Below are positions 35,439 through 42,753 of a DNA stretch of 64,000 nucleotides, piece after piece. Numbering within the stretch: position 1 is the stretch's first letter; every line of letters starts with the position of its first letter. The stretch spans positions 124,001-188,000 of the forward strand of contig CAZCNY010000007.1 in NCBI GenBank assembly GCA_964500675.1, read 5' to 3'. A program made the position numbers and the translations under genes. The notes below the pieces were generated by a model, which had not been told where the DNA came from, made no database searches, and saw only the letters and a program-made list of their open reading frames with translations. Origin of the DNA: CAMLJR01 sp964500675. Lineage in GTDB: Bacteria > Pseudomonadota > Gammaproteobacteria > Pseudomonadales > CAMLJR01.

Positions 35439-35452
35439 TTCCATATATGGAA
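35439..35452. promoter_or_regulatory. Palindromic operator candidate upstream of the sulfotransferase gene
   Basis: TTCCATATATGGAA is a perfect 14-bp palindrome 8 bases before the sulfotransferase ATG, in AT-rich DNA between it and the divergent IclR gene. The TTCCA..TGGAA arms resemble published IclR-type sites, and binding there would block initiation. Confidence 0.55.
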
Positions 35453-35459
35453 TTTTAAA

Positions 35460-36605
35460 ATGCAAACCAAGAATCTGATCGCTGCTGCACAAGAACTGAC
35501 AGGTCTCACCAATCTCGGCGATGAAAGCATCCTGGACGCGTTAAATCGTTTGGTCGATGCGCTGAATGGCGAAGCGAAACTCAATGCCCGCGGCGAGAAG
35601 AGCGTCGAAGCCAATTTGGTGAGCACGCTCGCCAACCGGCTGCGCGTGGAAGATTACTTGGCGAAGCACCCGGAACTGCTGGAGCGCCCAATTGAAAAGC
35701 CGATGTTTGTTTTCGGTTTGCCGCGCACGGGCACCACGCTCGTTATCAACCTGCTGAATGCCGATCCCGCCCGCCGTTCTTTCTTGCGCTGGGAGGCGTT
35801 CGATTCGGTACCGCCGCCGCAACCCAGCGAACTGCATGCGGGACCGCGCTACGAGAAAGCGCAGGCGCAGATCGACATGTCATTGAAATACGCGCCGCAT
35901 ATCTCGGCGATTCATCACGAGGATGCCGATTCGCCGACCGAATGCCAGTTCGCGATGTCGCCGTCGTTCTGCGCTCAATACTACGATTCGATGTATCACA
36001 TGCCGAGCTACCACCAATGGCTCCTCCACGAAGCGGATTATCTGCCCGCCTTTCGCTACCACAAACGCTTGCTGCAACTGTTGCAGGCGGAAACAGGCGG
36101 TCGTTGGACGCTTAAAAATCCGTGGCATCCGCTGTTTCTCAATGCGTTGACCACTGTCTATCCCGATGCGCAACTGGTCATGACGCACCGCGATCCGGTC
36201 GATGTGGTCGGCTCGGCGTGCAGCCTGCTCAAAGCCGTGCGTCCGATGTTCAGCGATGGCGTGGATTTAACCGACATCGGCAAAAATATGCTCGACACCT
36301 TCGACAAAATGATCGAGCGCGTCATCGCCTATAAGGAAAAACACGGCTGGGATTCGATTTACGATGTGCAATATGCGGAAGTGATGCGCGATCCGATCGG
36401 CGCAATTAAAAAAATCTACAAACACTTCGACGAGCCTTTCACCGCGGAAGCGGAGGCGGCGATGCATGCCTTCATGCAGAGCAATCCGCAAGGTAAACAC
36501 GGCCGCCACACGTACGCACTCGAAGACTATGGGTTGAGCAAAGAACAGGTGCGCGCGCGCTATAAGGACTATTGCGAGCGCTTCAAGATTCCAGTCAAAG
36601 CCTAA
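35460..36605 (+). CDS. PAPS-dependent sulfotransferase family protein
   Basis: A 381-aa cytoplasmic enzyme transferring sulfate from PAPS to a hydroxyl or amine. The 5'-phosphosulfate loop GLPRTGTT (86-93) and the 3'-phosphate segment MTHRDPVDVVGSACSL (about 240) are both present, with SIYDVQYAEVMRDP downstream, as in the Sulfotransfer_3 group. Its acceptor is unknown. It is preceded by a 14-bp palindrome and divergent from an IclR regulator. The PAPS-making cysC-sat pair lies 7 kb away in the same window. No strong ribosome-binding site is visible before ATG 35460. Confidence 0.9.
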   Translation: MQTKNLIAAAQELTGLTNLGDESILDALNRLVDALNGEAKLNARGEKSVEANLVSTLANRLRVEDYLAKHPELLERPIEKPMFVFGLPRTGTTLVINLLNADPARRSFLRWEAFDSVPPPQPSELHAGPRYEKAQAQIDMSLKYAPHISAIHHEDADSPTECQFAMSPSFCAQYYDSMYHMPSYHQWLLHEADYLPAFRYHKRLLQLLQAETGGRWTLKNPWHPLFLNALTTVYPDAQLVMTHRDPVDVVGSACSLLKAVRPMFSDGVDLTDIGKNMLDTFDKMIERVIAYKEKHGWDSIYDVQYAEVMRDPIGAIKKIYKHFDEPFTAEAEAAMHAFMQSNPQGKHGRHTYALEDYGLSKEQVRARYKDYCERFKIPVKA

Positions 36606-36702
36606 GCGGATAATTGACGATCGCTGTGATGCTTTGTTAGCAGCAGCCGCAAGGATAGGCGGCTGCGCATCGACGCGCGAAATTAAATTGAGTCATCGCT
36701 CA

Positions 36703-36969
36703 TCATTTCACATTTTCCGATTTGAGCTTTGCTTCGCGCTCGTCATTTTCGATTCTTAGTTTTCGGGTCTCCTCTTCTGCGCGGTTTCTTTTCGCTTCCA
36801 GCGCGTCGCTGACTTTTTCAATGACGCTGTATACACCCACAACCGCAAGAAAAATCACCAGTCCGATACCGAGAAAATAAAAGTTGCCCCTGCCGCCTTT
36901 ATCGGCGGCTTCTTGTGCGGCCGCCAAGAGAGGGTATGCAAACACGATAAGAGCCAATAGCCGTTTCAT
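36703..36969 (-). CDS. Small membrane protein with charged coiled-coil tail
   Basis: An 88-aa protein: signal-like N-terminus (MKRLLALIVFAYPLLAAAQ), a short Gly-rich loop, a transmembrane helix (about 30-50) and a highly charged helix of about 38 residues (EAKRNRAEEETRKLRIENDEREAKL). GGAG lies about 8 bases before the ATG. I do not recognise a family. The clear ribosome-binding site and coherent architecture support a real gene. Confidence 0.7.
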   Translation of the reverse strand: MKRLLALIVFAYPLLAAAQEAADKGGRGNFYFLGIGLVIFLAVVGVYSVIEKVSDALEAKRNRAEEETRKLRIENDEREAKLKSENVK

Positions 36970-37431
36970 ATTTCAACGCTCCGTTTGTCATCGAAGAGGG
37001 TGCCGCTGCGGCATGAATATATACATAACCCGCAAATTATCATACCGATAACTCTTCATTTTGATGTATGTCATGCAATCCATGCTCCGGCGCGCTACTT
37101 TTGCGTGCGCAGGCGATTCCGGTTTAAATGACCCGATATTGACGACCGGCTTAATTCGTTGATTATTCGAGGATTGGAAGGTCTGCGTAATAATGCGAGT
37201 TGGGCGAGTCTAGGGTTTGTATGAGGCGGTGGCTCGATACTTACGACGTAGATGCCGCGAATAATACTATTTCGATGCGAATTTTTTATTGTAAAAGCTT
37301 TGTTTGTTTCTACAAGGTTCATGCACAAGCACTTACTTGTTCGATCGAAAGGTTGTACTAACATCTAAGAATTCTCTGAAAAACCATCTGATTTTGCGAT
37401 AATTAGCACCGAATTGCAGGGGTTGCAGACG
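36970..37431. other. Gene-poor AT-rich stretch left of the IS remnant
   Basis: No coding region with a ribosome-binding site was found. The last 60 or so bases (from about 37370) may be the left end of the IS5-type element, but no terminal inverted repeat could be paired. Confidence 0.4.
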
Positions 37432-37692
37432 ATGACACAAATGACCTTTGCCGAAGCTGAATACGCCAACACAAAACACGCGCGAGATTTTTCTGGAGCG
37501 CATGGGAGCTTTAATTCCGTAGCAATGGCTGGAGAAAAAGATCGCGCGGTATTACAGCAAGAGCGGGTCGCAGGGCGGACGCCCACCGTATCCGTTGCCG
37601 ACGATGTTGCGCGCGCACTGCTTACAATTATTTTATAACCTGAGCGATCCGGCTTTGGAAGATGCACTGTACGAAGTGGAATCGATGCGCCC
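37432..37692 (+). mobile_element. IS5-family transposase remnant (frameshifted, truncated)
   Basis: Translation starts MTQMTFAEAEYANTKHAR, the typical N-terminus of IS5-group transposases. The frame is then lost, and in the +1 frame continues FLERMGALIP, a stop where Trp is expected, QWLEK, GGRPPYPLPTMLRAHCLQ and LFYNLSDPALEDALYEVESMR. This is about the first 90 residues of a protein of roughly 320. It carries a frameshift and an in-frame TAG, and the catalytic DDE part is missing. It ends exactly where a dapB fragment begins. Confidence 0.88.
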
Positions 37693-37896
37693 TCAGGCAC
37701 GGCATTGAGTGTGGACGAGGTCGTTGCGAAAACGTTGGGCAAAAATCTGCGTGACGTAGCGGTCTATGGTCGCGAAGGCATAACTGGTGCGCGCAAACGC
37801 GAGACCATCGGTTTTTCTACCGTGCGTGCGGCGAATTGGCTTGGCGCGCAACAGCCCGCCTTGTACGACATGCAGGATGTGCTGGGGCTCAACTGA
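37684..37896 (+). pseudogene. dapB: dapB (4-hydroxy-tetrahydrodipicolinate reductase) remnant with internal deletion
   Basis: The frame reads DAPSGTALSVDEVVAKTLGK, then LRDVAVYGREGITGARKRETIGFSTVRA, which is the segment of DapB following its catalytic HH..K motif. It then jumps to NWLGAQQPALYDMQDVLGLN and a stop, the C-terminus of DapB. About 35 residues between these parts are missing, as is the entire N-terminal half. The missing middle lies between two places where DapB proteins carry a similar VRA segment. A lysine-pathway reductase cannot be made from this; a working copy must be elsewhere. Confidence 0.85.
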
Positions 37897-38376
37897 CCGA
37901 ATATGTTAGGTTCCGAACTAACGAGTTAGCTATGGTTGTGAATTAAATCAAAAGTGTGGCATTTTGATCTCGCTGGCGAATGCCGCGATAATTACTGCCG
38001 CTCCGCGCTCTCCGCAGATATTGACCATGACGTACGTAAGTATTTATCCCTACCTTCATCTCTAAAATAGTTGATTCTTTTCAGTCTTTCGGTAGATCTC
38101 TGCGCACTAATAATGCTTTATAACTAAGCGCCCGTTTTTATATTTCAAACTTTTCTCTTTGTGTTGATCGCAATCATTGGTACGCGCAAATATCTACTTG
38201 TTAGATAAAACTGTTGTACTACCCTCAAAGGCGTGATTTTTTTTAAAGCTCAGATGTCGACTTTCTAGCGGCCTCCAATGGCGAGGCTTGCATTTGTTTT
38301 GCGATCGCCGCCCAAGATTGGCAGCATCGCTATATTCTGGAAAAAGTAATCGGCCGGTACAGGAGTTATTAACCGA
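37897..38376. other. Intergenic stretch before the chemotaxis cluster
   Basis: About 480 AT-rich bases with no gene that I can support. The promoter of the chemotaxis cluster should lie in its right part, but no clear -35/-10 pair was assigned. AGGAG at 38361-38365 is the ribosome-binding site of the next gene. Confidence 0.45.
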
Positions 38377-39555
38377 ATGTCGACGAATATTATGTCTGCC
38401 ATGTTGGCAATGGTGCTCGCCGCGTCCGGATTTGGCATAGGTTCCATACTTGGCTTTCCCGCCGTTGGGTTGGGTCTTGCATTCCTTCTCTATGCATTTG
38501 CGGTTCCTTTTTTTGCGAGGCGCGAGCTGCTGCGCAGTCGTCAGTTGCAATGCGTACAGCACAACACGGAAATTGCCGCGATCGGCGAAGAGGCGCGCAA
38601 GTTCTTTGCACACTTTCAAAACTTGATCGGCACACAGAGCCGCGATATGCAGGGCGAGGCCGGGCGCGTGCAATCGTTGCTGGGCGATGCCATTAAGACG
38701 CTGGTCGAAAGCTTCACCGATCTGCACCGCTTGTTGCAGCACCAACAATCGATTGCAACCGATCTCACGCAAAATTATCGCAATGATCGCACCGGTGATG
38801 AAGGTACTTTTCAGGACTTTGTCACGCAAACCTCGAATACGTTGTCTTTATTTGTCGAAGCCACGATCGCGACCTCGCATTCGTCGGTGATGCTGGTCGA
38901 GCGCATGGACGAAATTCGCGACAAGGTCGACGCGATCCTCGCCATCATTGACGAAATCAACGCCATCGCCGGCCAAACTAATTTACTTGCGCTCAACGCC
39001 GCGATCGAAGCGGCGCGCGCCGGCGAGGCTGGACGCGGATTTGCGGTGGTCGCCGACGAGGTGCGTGCGTTGTCGAATCGTTCGAGCGGTTTTGCCGAAA
39101 ATATTCGTCTGCTCGTCAACGATGTGCACGGTGCAGTGATCGGCGCTGAGGATGCGCTGCGTCAGCTTGCCGAGAGGGATATGTCGTTCGCACTGCATTC
39201 AAAAACGCAGATCGAGGAAATGATGACTTCGCTGCAATCGACCAATTCGCAAATCGTCGGCGTCGTCGATCAGATGGGTGATATTTCGTCGGAGGTCGGA
39301 GCCAGAGTCAACGCCGCGGTGCGCGCACTGCAATTTCAGGACATGAGTGACCAGTTGCTAAATCATTTGCAGAAGCGTCTGCGCAGCTGGCAGGAAATTT
39401 CCGATGCCGCCGCGGAAACACTTCCCGCCGGTGGCAGCAGCGATTGGGAGCAATTGCAAGAATCATTGCAGCGCTGTAACCAGCGTTTGGCACTGCTCGA
39501 TCATGTGCCGGTGAAGCAGCGCGATGTCAGCGGTGGTGAGATCGAGCTTTTTTAA
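38377..39555 (+). CDS. MCP-signalling-domain membrane protein with CheZ-like C-terminal motif
   Basis: A 392-aa protein. Two adjacent hydrophobic segments (about residues 5-50) anchor it, with no periplasmic sensor domain. A coiled-coil region follows and then the receptor signalling tip IAGQTNLLALNAAIEAARAGEAGRGFAVVADEVRAL (about 205-240). Near residue 320 it has ALQFQDMSDQLLNHLQKRL, matching the FQDxxxQ spacing of the CheZ phosphatase motif (E. coli FQDLTGQ). It ends GGEIELF, a tail also found on CheD here. It lacks the xWxxF receptor pentapeptide. As first gene of the cluster it may act as a scaffold or a CheY-P phosphatase rather than a ligand receptor. Confidence 0.85.
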   Translation: MSTNIMSAMLAMVLAASGFGIGSILGFPAVGLGLAFLLYAFAVPFFARRELLRSRQLQCVQHNTEIAAIGEEARKFFAHFQNLIGTQSRDMQGEAGRVQSLLGDAIKTLVESFTDLHRLLQHQQSIATDLTQNYRNDRTGDEGTFQDFVTQTSNTLSLFVEATIATSHSSVMLVERMDEIRDKVDAILAIIDEINAIAGQTNLLALNAAIEAARAGEAGRGFAVVADEVRALSNRSSGFAENIRLLVNDVHGAVIGAEDALRQLAERDMSFALHSKTQIEEMMTSLQSTNSQIVGVVDQMGDISSEVGARVNAAVRALQFQDMSDQLLNHLQKRLRSWQEISDAAAETLPAGGSSDWEQLQESLQRCNQRLALLDHVPVKQRDVSGGEIELF

Positions 39556-39574
39556 AATACGGGGAGGCGAAGAA

Positions 39575-39883
39575 ATGGCGATTGGCGTTAGCAGCAAAAC
39601 AGGCAGCAAAGGCATCGTGCGACTTACTTGTCGCTTCGACTTTAATTGCATTCGAGAATTCAAAGAGTTGTACGAGCCGCTCTTGAGCGACACAGCGATA
39701 AGCGCGATCGAGATCAACATGAGCGGCGTCGAATATATCGATAGCACCGCGCTCGGCATGTTGTTGGCATTGCGAGACAAAGCCAAGACCATCAAAAAAG
39801 AGGTCGTGCTCGGCGGCTGTGCCGGTGTTCCTCGGCAGGTGCTCGAGGTCGCCCGATTTAATCAGCTGTTTGAAATGGTTTGA
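39575..39883 (+). CDS. STAS-domain protein (anti-sigma factor antagonist type)
   Basis: A 102-aa single STAS domain. The conserved loop INMSGVEYIDSTALGMLLALRDKAK contains the Ser that SpoIIAA-type antagonists have phosphorylated by a partner kinase. The ATG at 39575 has a strong GGGGAGG. It lies between the MCP-like gene and cheY, so it is embedded in the chemotaxis operon. A likely partner is the PP2C/HATPase protein at 47.5-49.2 kb, which has its own STAS gene as well. Confidence 0.9.
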   Translation: MAIGVSSKTGSKGIVRLTCRFDFNCIREFKELYEPLLSDTAISAIEINMSGVEYIDSTALGMLLALRDKAKTIKKEVVLGGCAGVPRQVLEVARFNQLFEMV

Positions 39884-39953
39884 GGGCAACCTGTTTCGAA
39901 GTCGGTGCTTTTCGAAATTGAGACGAAGCAATTAAGAGTTGCGGGGATAGCGG

Positions 39954-40319
39954 ATGAGCAAGCGTGTTTTGGTGGTTGATGATTCGTCTTCAGTGCGGCA
40001 GATGATCTGTTTCACATTGAACACAGCGGGCTATCAAACCGAGGAAGCGGGTGACGGTAAGCAGGCATTGACGAAAGCGCAGAGCGGCGCATTTAACATG
40101 GTTTTTACCGATCAAAACATGCCGGTGATGGATGGGCTCACGCTGATTCGATCGCTGCGGCAATTGCCGACGTATAAAGCCGTACCGATCTTAATGTTGA
40201 CCACCGAAGCCGGTGCCGACATGAAAGCGCAGGGCAAGGCCGTAGGTGCAACGGGTTGGTTGGTTAAACCATTCGATCCGGAAAAATTATTGGAAGTGGT
40301 CAAGAAAGTTCTTCCATAA
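39954..40319 (+). CDS. cheY: CheY-like response regulator
   Basis: A 121-aa stand-alone receiver domain. It has the acidic pair in VVDDSSS (Asp9-Asp10), the phospho-acceptor Asp53 in FTDQNMPVMDG, the Thr-Glu switch in MLTTEAG, and the Lys in LVKPFDPEKL. It is placed directly upstream of cheA, which should phosphorylate it. Its 3' end is 28 bases before cheA. Confidence 0.94.
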   Translation: MSKRVLVVDDSSSVRQMICFTLNTAGYQTEEAGDGKQALTKAQSGAFNMVFTDQNMPVMDGLTLIRSLRQLPTYKAVPILMLTTEAGADMKAQGKAVGATGWLVKPFDPEKLLEVVKKVLP

Positions 40320-40347
40320 AACAGGATCGCAGCGCGGCGATGCTTCC

Positions 40348-42228
40348 ATGAAAGTCGATACCAGCCAATTCCACCAAGCCTTTTTCGACGAAAGCGCCGA
40401 ACATCTTGCTGAAATGGAGCGCCTGCTGGTTGCGCTCGATATCGACAACCCCAACGCCGAAGATCTCAATGCTATTTTCCGCGCCGCGCATTCGGTGAAA
40501 GGCGGCAGTGGCATTTTTGGTTTTGCCGAAATGGCCGTAGTCACGCATGCGCTCGAATCGCTGCTGGATTTGCTGCGCAAAGGTCATGCGCAACCCGAGG
40601 CGGCGATGATCGATGCCACTTTAAAAGCTGGCGATCTGCTCGGCGAATTATTGCAATGTTATCGCGCAGGTTCTGAGCTCGATGCGCGCTTGCATGCATC
40701 GTGCGATGAAGTTATCGATGCATTGCAAAAACTGTGTATCGCCGTCGGCGCCAACGGGTCTGCTGCGATGATGACAGCGTCAGCGCCTGCGCGCATCGAT
40801 GACGATAGCTTTGGTTTCTTCGACGATGAGGCGACCGCTGCAGATGAAGGTTTTGGTTTTTTTGCGGACGAGGATGCGAGCGCGCAGGATTGCGGGCTGT
40901 TCGAAAACGCACCGGGTGCCGCGATCGACATCGCGCCGCCAGACTCGATTGCTGCAGTGCTCGTTGCGGCTTCCGCACCGCCCAAACCAAATGCAAGCGA
41001 AAGCTCCTCGATTCGTGTCAGCATCGAAAAAACCGATGAGCTCATCAATTTAGTCGGTGAGTTGGTGATCACCGAAGCGATGCTCGAACAGATGGGACGC
41101 GAACTCGATCTCGATCCGGGCGAGCGTATCTATCAGGCGTTGTCGCAGCTCGCGCGCAACACGCGGCAATTGCAGGAAGCGGCGATGTCGCTGCGCATGT
41201 TGCCGATCGGTCAAATATTTTCGCGCTTTCCTCGGCTGGTACGCGATCTCGCCAGCAAGCTCGGCAAACAAATCGATTTGGTCCTGGAGGGCGAGCATAC
41301 CGAGCTCGATAAAGGCTTAATCGAAAAATTGACCGATCCGCTCACGCATATCGTGCGCAATAGTATCGATCACGGCATCGAAATGCCGGAGCAGCGCGCG
41401 GCGTCTGGAAAAAATGCGCGCGGCAAAGTGCAGCTGCGCGCATTTCATCGCGGTGGCAACATCATCATCGAAGTGATCGACGACGGCCGCGGGCTCAATC
41501 GCGAGAAAATTTTGGAGAAGGCGCGCGAGCGCGGTTTTTCCGTCGATAACACGATGAGCGATGCCGATGTCTGGCAATTGATTTTCGAGCCGGGTTTTTC
41601 CACCGCGGAAGTCGTCACCGATGTTTCGGGGCGCGGCGTGGGCATGGATGTGGTGCGGCGCAATATCGCGTCGATGTCGGGGCGCGTCGATATCGAATCG
41701 TGGGCGGGGCAGGGCAGTCGCATCGCGATTCGCCTGCCGCTCACACTCGCGATTCTCGACGGCATGCTGGTCACTGTCGGCGCGGAAACTTACGTGGTTC
41801 CACTCGCATCGATCGTTGAATCGCTACAGCCAGAAGCCGATAGCATTTCCACGATCGCTGGACGTGGGCGTGTTATCCGCGTGCGCGGTGAATTCATTCC
41901 CTTGGTGGCCTTGCACGAGTTGTTCAATATTTCTTCGAATTGCCGCGATGCCAATGAATCGATCGTCGTGCTGCTCGAAGCAGCAACGGGAACATTTGCG
42001 CTGCAAGTCGACGCGCTTGCAGGTCAGAGCCAGGTCGTCATCAAAAGTTTGGAAAACAATTATCGTCGTGTCGATGGATTTTCAGGAGCGACGATTCTCG
42101 GTAGTGGCCGCGTCGCGATGATTCTCGATATCGATGGATTGTTGCGTATGAGCCACGAAAATTTAGCCAGCGTACCGCGCGCAGCGATGTCGAATGCGGT
42201 GCACACCTTTGCGCCGCGAGGAGAGTAA
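40348..42228 (+). CDS. cheA: Chemotaxis histidine kinase CheA
   Basis: A 626-aa kinase. The P1 phosphotransfer domain has the phosphorylated His48 in RAAHSVKGGSGIFGF. A linker (about 150-220) replaces a clear P2 domain and repeats an aromatic motif (SFGFFDDE, GFGFFADE, CGLFEN). Dimerisation begins at SIRVSIEKTDELINLVGELV. The ATPase has N-box HIVRNSIDHGIE and G-boxes VIDDGRGLN and GRGVGMDVV, and a CheW-like P5 domain follows to the end. The ATG at 40348 (MKVDTSQFHQAFFDES) fits the family start. The FGFF repeats probably serve as CheY/CheB docking peptides, by analogy with other proteobacterial CheA linkers. Confidence 0.96.
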   Translation: MKVDTSQFHQAFFDESAEHLAEMERLLVALDIDNPNAEDLNAIFRAAHSVKGGSGIFGFAEMAVVTHALESLLDLLRKGHAQPEAAMIDATLKAGDLLGELLQCYRAGSELDARLHASCDEVIDALQKLCIAVGANGSAAMMTASAPARIDDDSFGFFDDEATAADEGFGFFADEDASAQDCGLFENAPGAAIDIAPPDSIAAVLVAASAPPKPNASESSSIRVSIEKTDELINLVGELVITEAMLEQMGRELDLDPGERIYQALSQLARNTRQLQEAAMSLRMLPIGQIFSRFPRLVRDLASKLGKQIDLVLEGEHTELDKGLIEKLTDPLTHIVRNSIDHGIEMPEQRAASGKNARGKVQLRAFHRGGNIIIEVIDDGRGLNREKILEKARERGFSVDNTMSDADVWQLIFEPGFSTAEVVTDVSGRGVGMDVVRRNIASMSGRVDIESWAGQGSRIAIRLPLTLAILDGMLVTVGAETYVVPLASIVESLQPEADSISTIAGRGRVIRVRGEFIPLVALHELFNISSNCRDANESIVVLLEAATGTFALQVDALAGQSQVVIKSLENNYRRVDGFSGATILGSGRVAMILDIDGLLRMSHENLASVPRAAMSNAVHTFAPRGE

Positions 42229-42231
42229 TGT

Positions 42232-42717
42232 ATGAGTAACGCCGCTGCCGTAGTCGCTCACGCGAGTCAAGAATATTTGACGTTCGTCTTGGGTGACGAA
42301 GAGTACGGAATCGACATTCTGCGCGTGCAGGAAATACGCGGATACGATGCCGTTACCGCCATCGCTAACGCACCGCCGTTTATCAAAGGCGTGATCAATC
42401 TGCGCGGCACGATTGTTCCGATCGTTGACATGCGCATTAAATTTAATTTGTCGAATGCCACCTATGACGAATTTACCGTCGTCATCATTCTGAATGTACT
42501 GCAGCGCACCATCGGTATTGTTGTCGATGGCGTGTCCGATGTGGTTGCGCTGGGTGTCGATGATATTAAACCGCCGCCGGAGTTCGGTTCCGCCTTCGAT
42601 ACCAGGTTTTTGAAAGGTCTCGGCGTAAACGGCGATCGCATGCTCATCATGGTGGATATTGAAAAGCTGCTGAGCAGTAAAGATTTGTCGCTGATGGACT
42701 CCGACGCGTCGGAATAA
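42232..42717 (+). CDS. cheW: Chemotaxis coupling protein CheW
   Basis: A 161-aa adaptor linking receptors to CheA. Family segments are YLTFVLGDEEYGIDILRVQEIR, PPFIKGVINLRGTIVPIVDMR and VDGVSDVVALGVDDI, with MLIMVDIEKLL at the end. GAGGAGAG precedes the ATG, which starts 3 bases after the cheA stop, so translation is probably coupled. Confidence 0.96.
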   Translation: MSNAAAVVAHASQEYLTFVLGDEEYGIDILRVQEIRGYDAVTAIANAPPFIKGVINLRGTIVPIVDMRIKFNLSNATYDEFTVVIILNVLQRTIGIVVDGVSDVVALGVDDIKPPPEFGSAFDTRFLKGLGVNGDRMLIMVDIEKLLSSKDLSLMDSDASE

Positions 42718-42753
42718 CGGTATTCAACATTTGAAGGTTACAGGAGTTATGCC

